Origin: CAZKTS01 sp964555735
GTDB taxonomy: Bacteria > Actinomycetota > Acidimicrobiia > IMCC26256 > PALSA-555
Assembly (NCBI GenBank): GCA_964555735.1
Contig: CAZKTS010000141.1
Coordinates: 1-17,474, forward strand
DNA: 17,474 bases
Direction of reading: 5' to 3'
Below, in pieces: positions 14,455 through 17,474 of this stretch. Under the pieces are notes generated by a model that ran no database searches, was not told where the DNA came from, and saw only the letters and a program-made list of their open reading frames with translations. Numbering within the stretch: the stretch's first letter is position 1; the number at the start of each line of letters is the position of its first letter. A program made the translations under genes and the position numbers.

Positions 14455-15924
14455 TCACAGCCCGATCTCCTTCGCGCAGCCCCAGGCGCGCCAGCCGTGC
14501 TCGGCCCGGATCCGCTCGGCCACGATGATCTGCTCGAGCTTCGTGGCCTGCCCCGCGGTCGGCGCGAACTTCAGACCGCCGTAGTGGTTCCAGTTCTGCC
14601 AGAAGATCCCGAGCCCACCCTGGTACTTCTGGCCCGATGCCGACCAGTTCCCGCCGGTCTCGCAGCGCGCCATCTTGTCCCAGAGCCCGTTGTACGCGGT
14701 GCCGAAGTACGTGACGTCCGGCCGTGCTTCTTGGCCGACGACCGGCACGGCCGAGATCGGTGCGCGCGCGACCTCGTAGCCGTTGTTGCGCGTGATCGCG
14801 TAGGTGACCGTCTGGAAGCCCGGCGCGCCCGGCTCGAAGCGATCCTCGGCGGTGACGTCCATGTTGGGGTCGGGTCGACGCTCGGGTGGCAGGACGTAGG
14901 GCTCGACCACCGCGTCGGTCTCGGTGAGCTGGCGGGTGACGCCGACGATGATGCCGTCGACGAGCGGCTCCTCGAGCCCGGCGTCGGTCTGGGGCGTCGC
15001 GAAGTCGTTGGGCTGGAGCACCACCTGGTACTTGGCGAGGAGCTCGCCGATCGTTGCCGCGGGCGCATCGAACTCGACGACCTGGCCGTCGACGGTGAGC
15101 GTGCCCGTGTGGCGGGTGCGCACCGCCACCGCCATGCCCTCGGTGATCTCGTCCGGTCGGGTCAGGTAGCCGACCCGCTTGCCGAGCCCGAGCTCCCGGA
15201 GGAAGTCCTTCGGGTCGGTGGTGGTGGTGAAGGCCTGGGCGATCTCGCCGTCGACGTCGAGGGTGATCGGGAACGCGCGCAGCACGCGCACGGTCATGTC
15301 GTTCTCGATCGGCGCGCTCGGGCCGGGGACGACCTTGTCGTGCTCGCCGAGCACGACCTTCTTCTCCTCGAGCAGCGAGCCGACCGTCGAGACGCCGGTC
15401 TCGGCGTTGATGACCCGGCCGTCGACGCGGATGGCGACGTCAGCGCCGGGGTCGAGCGCGGCCGAGCCCGCCCAGTAGGTCGCGCCGGCGAGCCCGAGCA
15501 CGAGCACGAAGGCGCCGAGCGCGCGCCACGGGACGTGGAAGCCGCGCCGTTGGGTGCGGTGGCGCCGGGCGCGGCCTCGGCCACGACGGCCGCCCCCACC
15601 GTCGCCGTCGGTCGGCTCGACGACGGGCTCGACCTCGGGGAGGGCGTCGACCTCGGGAAGCGGCAGCCACGCGGTCGCGTCGTGCGGCTCGGCGCGCGCC
15701 GGCGAGGGCTGGACCGGGATGTCGCGCGGCGGCGGTGCCTCGACGCCGGGATCCGGCGTGAGCAGCTCATGGATGCTGGGCAGCTCCTCGAAGTCGGGGA
15801 GCGGGAGCCAGGCCGTCGCGTCGTGCGGCTCGGCACGCGCGGGGCTCGCCGGGGTGGCCGGCGGCGCGAGGTCCTGGGGTGGCGGGGGCGGGGTGCCGTC
15901 GGGCGGCGCGGCGTCGGGCGCCAT
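14455..15924 (-). CDS. RpfB-like resuscitation-promoting factor (membrane-anchored wall hydrolase)
   Basis: Rpf proteins cleave peptidoglycan and promote growth from dormancy. From ATG 15924 the product has 489 residues. It starts with a Pro/Ala-rich segment holding two copies of a SPARAEPHDATAWLPLP repeat (27-43, 74-90), then a basic stretch GRRGRGRARRHR and one TM at about 135-156. The outside part has three DUF348 repeats (about 164-205, 217-260, 274-315), a G5-like domain (about 331-409) and the C-terminal Rpf domain (412-489) with the catalytic Glu422 in ARCETGGNW. Unlike RpfB of mycobacteria, it has a long cytoplasmic N-terminal part. The coordinates use the only in-frame ATG, but a third repeat copy in frame upstream shows that the real start is earlier, most likely ATT 16104 (549 residues). 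It lies between tatD and rsmA, as in mycobacteria. Confidence 0.95.
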   Translation of the reverse strand: MAPDAAPPDGTPPPPPQDLAPPATPASPARAEPHDATAWLPLPDFEELPSIHELLTPDPGVEAPPPRDIPVQPSPARAEPHDATAWLPLPEVDALPEVEPVVEPTDGDGGGGRRGRGRARRHRTQRRGFHVPWRALGAFVLVLGLAGATYWAGSAALDPGADVAIRVDGRVINAETGVSTVGSLLEEKKVVLGEHDKVVPGPSAPIENDMTVRVLRAFPITLDVDGEIAQAFTTTTDPKDFLRELGLGKRVGYLTRPDEITEGMAVAVRTRHTGTLTVDGQVVEFDAPAATIGELLAKYQVVLQPNDFATPQTDAGLEEPLVDGIIVGVTRQLTETDAVVEPYVLPPERRPDPNMDVTAEDRFEPGAPGFQTVTYAITRNNGYEVARAPISAVPVVGQEARPDVTYFGTAYNGLWDKMARCETGGNWSASGQKYQGGLGIFWQNWNHYGGLKFAPTAGQATKLEQIIVAERIRAEHGWRAWGCAKEIGL

Positions 15925-16008
15925 GAGCTCGTCGACCGGCGTCAGGAACTCCGGGAACGGGAGCGGGAGCCAGGCGGTCGCGTCGTGCGGCTCGGCGCGC
16001 GCGGGCGA
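15655..16008 (-). repeat. Three in-frame copies of a 17-codon repeat in rpf
   Basis: The peptide SPARAEPHDATAWLPLP is encoded three times on the minus strand: 16008-15958, 15846-15796 and 15705-15655. The copies are spaced 162 and 141 bp apart. The DNA core GCCGAGCCGCACGACGCGAC is the same in all three, with scattered synonymous changes outside. The units between copies are Pro/Glu/Asp-rich and more variable. The first copy lies upstream of the only in-frame ATG. Confidence 0.9.
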
Positions 16009-16104
16009 CTCCCGAACGGCGTCCGCGTGCGCGCTCGACGGGCGCGTGCGACGGAGATGGCGGTGGACGAACCGACCACTGCGAGAGCCTTCGCGCTCGG
16101 GAAT
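15925..16104 (-). other. Probable missing N-terminus of rpf (ATT start with AGGAGG)
   Basis: These 60 codons are open and in frame with rpf, and encode the first repeat copy. No ATG, GTG or TTG occurs in frame between here and the upstream TGA at 16261-16263. The codon at 16104 is ATT, a known though rare initiator. AGGAGG lies at 16113-16118 with an ideal 8-nt spacing. Translation from ATT would give a basic N-terminus (PEREGSRSGRFVHRHLRR). A base error in an ATG, or an indel joining the GTG frame at 16079, would be alternative explanations. Confidence 0.6.
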
Positions 16105-16200
16105 CGGCTCCGCCTCCTGGGGATGGTCGCCGGTGGGGCCTGCGTCGGGTCGGGGCCGGCTCCGGCTTCGGGGGCCCGCGACGAGGCACCCGAGTCCTGC

Positions 16201-16259
16201 TGGGTGAAGACAGAACGGTAGCAGGGGCCCCTGCGACCGCTGGTGGCGTCGGGGACGCC
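16201..16259 (-). terminator. tatD-rpf intergenic hairpins and T-rich tail
   Basis: Right after the tatD stop, GGCGTC (16245-16250) and GACGCC (16254-16259) form a 6-bp stem with a 3-base loop. Next comes a perfect 14-bp palindrome GCAGGGGCCCCTGC (16221-16234). On the minus strand it is followed by TACCGTTCTGTCTTC, the most T-rich run in the area. It may terminate tatD. TACCGT (16220-16215) could equally be a -10 for rpf, leaving a leader of about 100 nt before ATT 16104. No c-di-AMP riboswitch was recognised. Confidence 0.4.
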
Positions 16260-16260
16260 C

Positions 16261-17061
16261 TCAGTGGCCCCCGAACGGGCCCAGGAGCCGGGTGGCGGTG
16301 GCCGCGGTGGCGGTGGCGACCTCGGCCTCGGACCGGCCGGTGGCCGCGGCGAGGGCGGCGCCGACCGCGGTGACGAACGCGGGCTCGTTCTCGGCGCCGC
16401 GGTGCGGGACCGGGGCGAGGTACGGCGCATCGGTCTCGACGAGCATGCGGTCGAGCGGACAGCTCGCCGCCGCGGCGCGCAGGTCGTCGGCCGCCTTGAA
16501 CGAGACGATGCCGCTGAACGAGAGGTGGGTGCCGAGCTCGAGCGCGCGCGCCGCCTCGGTCGGCCCACCCGTGAAGCAGTGGAAGACGGTGCGCGGTGGT
16601 GGCGTCTCGTCGGCGAGGACACGGAAGGTGTCGTCCCACGCCTCCCGGGAGTGGATCACCAGCGTCCGGTCGAGCGCGTGCGCGAGCCGGATCTGCGCGC
16701 GGAACGCGGCGTCCTGCGCATCGGCCGGGGAGTGGAGGTAGTGGTAGTCGAACCCGGCCTCCCCCACCGCGACGACGACCGGATCCGACGCGAGCGCTTC
16801 GAGCTCAGGCCACTCGTCGTCGAGTCGCGACGCGTCGTGCGGATGCAGCCCGACCGTCGCGCGCACATCGGCGTGCTCACGGGCCAGCGCGACGGCTTCG
16901 CGCGAGCTCGCGAGATCGGTGCCGACCACGACCATCCCGACGACCCCCGCCGCCCGCGCCCTCTCCAGCACCGCCGCGGCCCCGTCCGACGCCATCTGCA
17001 CGTGGCAGTGCGAATCCACCCAGGTGAGCTCCGGACCCCGGTCAAGATCTTGTTTGGTCAT
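16261..17061 (-). CDS. tatD: TatD family metal-dependent hydrolase / 3'-5' DNase
   Basis: TatD enzymes are cytoplasmic metal-dependent nucleases of the amidohydrolase superfamily with a TIM-barrel fold. Using ATG 17061 the product has 266 residues. The metal ligands are visible: His18 and His20 (DSHCH), Glu101 (VGEAGFDYH), His137 (VIHSREAWDD), His161 (FHCFTGG) and Asp211 (VETDAPYLAP). ATG 17061 is preferred because AGGG lies 9 nt upstream. ATG 17082 has no ribosome-binding site and lies in the centre of a long palindrome. GTG 17019 has GGAG at 9 nt and would start right at the first strand (VDSHCH), so it is also credible. metG-tatD-rpfB-ksgA is a conserved actinobacterial order. The start overlaps the palindrome at 17052-17095. 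Confidence 0.92.
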   Translation of the reverse strand: MTKQDLDRGPELTWVDSHCHVQMASDGAAAVLERARAAGVVGMVVVGTDLASSREAVALAREHADVRATVGLHPHDASRLDDEWPELEALASDPVVVAVGEAGFDYHYLHSPADAQDAAFRAQIRLAHALDRTLVIHSREAWDDTFRVLADETPPPRTVFHCFTGGPTEAARALELGTHLSFSGIVSFKAADDLRAAAASCPLDRMLVETDAPYLAPVPHRGAENEPAFVTAVGAALAAATGRSEAEVATATAATATRLLGPFGGH

Positions 17062-17095
17062 CCGATGTCGCCCTGGCGACATCGAATGACCAAAC
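17052..17095. repeat. 44-bp near-perfect palindrome at the tatD 5' end
   Basis: The 21-base arms 17052-17072 and 17075-17095 are reverse complements except at one position, around a 2-base centre (CT). It begins 12 bp past the metG stop and covers the upstream part of tatD, including two in-frame ATGs. A second perfect 10-bp palindrome, CAAGATCTTG (17043-17052), abuts it. In RNA it would form a very stable hairpin. It could be a metG terminator without a U tract, a dispersed palindromic element, or an operator. Confidence 0.85.
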
Positions 17096-17107
17096 GTGCG
17101 GTTGGCA

Positions 17108-17474
17108 TCACTCGGCCTCGATGCGGGGGAAGAGGGGGGCGCCCTTCTCGAGGGGCGTGCCCGCGGGGCCGAGGCCCCACGCCGCGCCGTCGGGGAGGCG
17201 CTGGTCCTCGGGCGCGCCGTCGAGGCCGAGGCGGCGCCAGAGCTCGGCCGCGGCGCGCGGGATCACCGGCGACGCGAGGAGCGCGACGATCCGCAGCGCC
17301 TCCAGGCAGTCGCCGAGCACCGCGGCGACGGCATCGGACTCGCCCGCCTTGTTGAGCTTCCACGGCTCGGAGTCCTCGATGTAGGCGTTCGCGTCGCGGA
17401 TCAGCCCCCAGACCGCCTCGAACGCGCCCGAGAAGTCGAACCGGTCCATGCGCTCGGTGGCGTCGGTGACGGCG
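17108..17474 (-). CDS. metG: Methionyl-tRNA synthetase, C-terminal end (partial)
   Basis: MetG charges tRNA-Met. Only the last 122 codons are inside the window; the catalytic domain with the HIGH and KMSKS motifs lies beyond the right edge. The visible part is the helical anticodon-binding domain: MDRFDFSGAFEAVWGLIRDAN (markers FDFSGA and AVWGLI), IEDSEPWKLNK with the conserved PW, then LEALRIVALLASPVIPRAAAELW (markers EALRIVALL and SPVIP) and the usual ending PLFPRIE. This ending matches actinobacterial MetG. It has no C-terminal tRNA-binding extension after PLFPRIE, as usual for the short form. It heads the metG-tatD-rpf-rsmA-ispE series. The true stop is TGA at 17108-17110. Confidence 0.95.
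   Translation of the reverse strand, partial: AVTDATERMDRFDFSGAFEAVWGLIRDANAYIEDSEPWKLNKAGESDAVAAVLGDCLEALRIVALLASPVIPRAAAELWRRLGLDGAPEDQRLPDGAAWGLGPAGTPLEKGAPLFPRIEAE

Noticed and set aside
14497..16221. 574-codon plus-strand open frame
   Set aside because: It is antisense to rpf, whose DUF348, G5 and Rpf domains are clear on the minus strand.
15925..16260. c-di-AMP (ydaO) riboswitch upstream of rpf
   Set aside because: Such riboswitches control rpf genes in some Actinobacteria, but I could not find the conserved core on the minus strand, and the nearer part is coding in the rpf frame. A covariance model search would decide.
1..17474. CRISPR array, insertion sequence or phage genes
   Set aside because: No regular direct repeats with spacers, no transposase or integrase motifs, no terminal inverted repeats seen; the only direct repeats are the coding repeats in rpf.

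Overview
The window is very GC-rich, with dense genes, frequent GTG starts and GTGA stop/start overlaps. It carries a conserved actinobacterial gene neighbourhood. From right to left on the minus strand the order is metG, tatD, rpfB-like, rsmA/ksgA, ispE, tRNA-Gln, glmU, prs, (inserted genes), rplY, pth, (inserted genes), mfd. This matches the mycobacterial metG-tatD-rpfB-ksgA-ispE ... glmU-prs-lpqT-rplY-pth ... mfd layout and, together with a 33-residue bS22 protein, points to Actinomycetota. The style of the small secreted proteins (a signal peptide ending in AAC, then VP and prolines) suggests class Acidimicrobiia, but that is an inference.

Layout. (1) 1-2316: the N-terminal two thirds of Mfd, which runs off the left edge. 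(2) 2487-4501: three consecutive plus-strand genes for small secreted proteins or lipoproteins. They share a leader but not a mature domain, and look like an accessory insertion. (3) 7177 down to 4521: an rplY-pth-class III aminotransferase operon. (4) 12391 down to 7285: tRNA-Gln(UUG), glmU, prs, a MacB/FtsX-like permease and a VOC protein. The last two occupy the place where mycobacteria carry lpqT. (5) 12392-12542: a divergent promoter region driving the tRNA on one side and bS22 on the other. (6) 17474 down to 12641: the end of metG, then tatD, an Rpf cell-wall hydrolase, rsmA and ispE. ispE ends tail-to-tail with bS22 on a shared CTAG.

Functions. The genes are mostly housekeeping: translation (metG, tRNA-Gln, rplY, bS22, pth, rsmA), wall and isoprenoid precursors (glmU, ispE), PRPP synthesis (prs), transcription-coupled repair (mfd) and wall remodelling (Rpf). 

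The points most worth a second look are these. The rpf coding frame clearly continues upstream of its only ATG, through a third copy of an internal repeat, to an ATT codon with an AGGAGG ribosome-binding site. A 44-bp near-perfect palindrome covers the start of tatD. The three-gene secreted-protein cassette shares a leader but not its mature domains. Two convergent genes share one CTAG for both stop codons. No CRISPR array, insertion sequence or defence system was seen.
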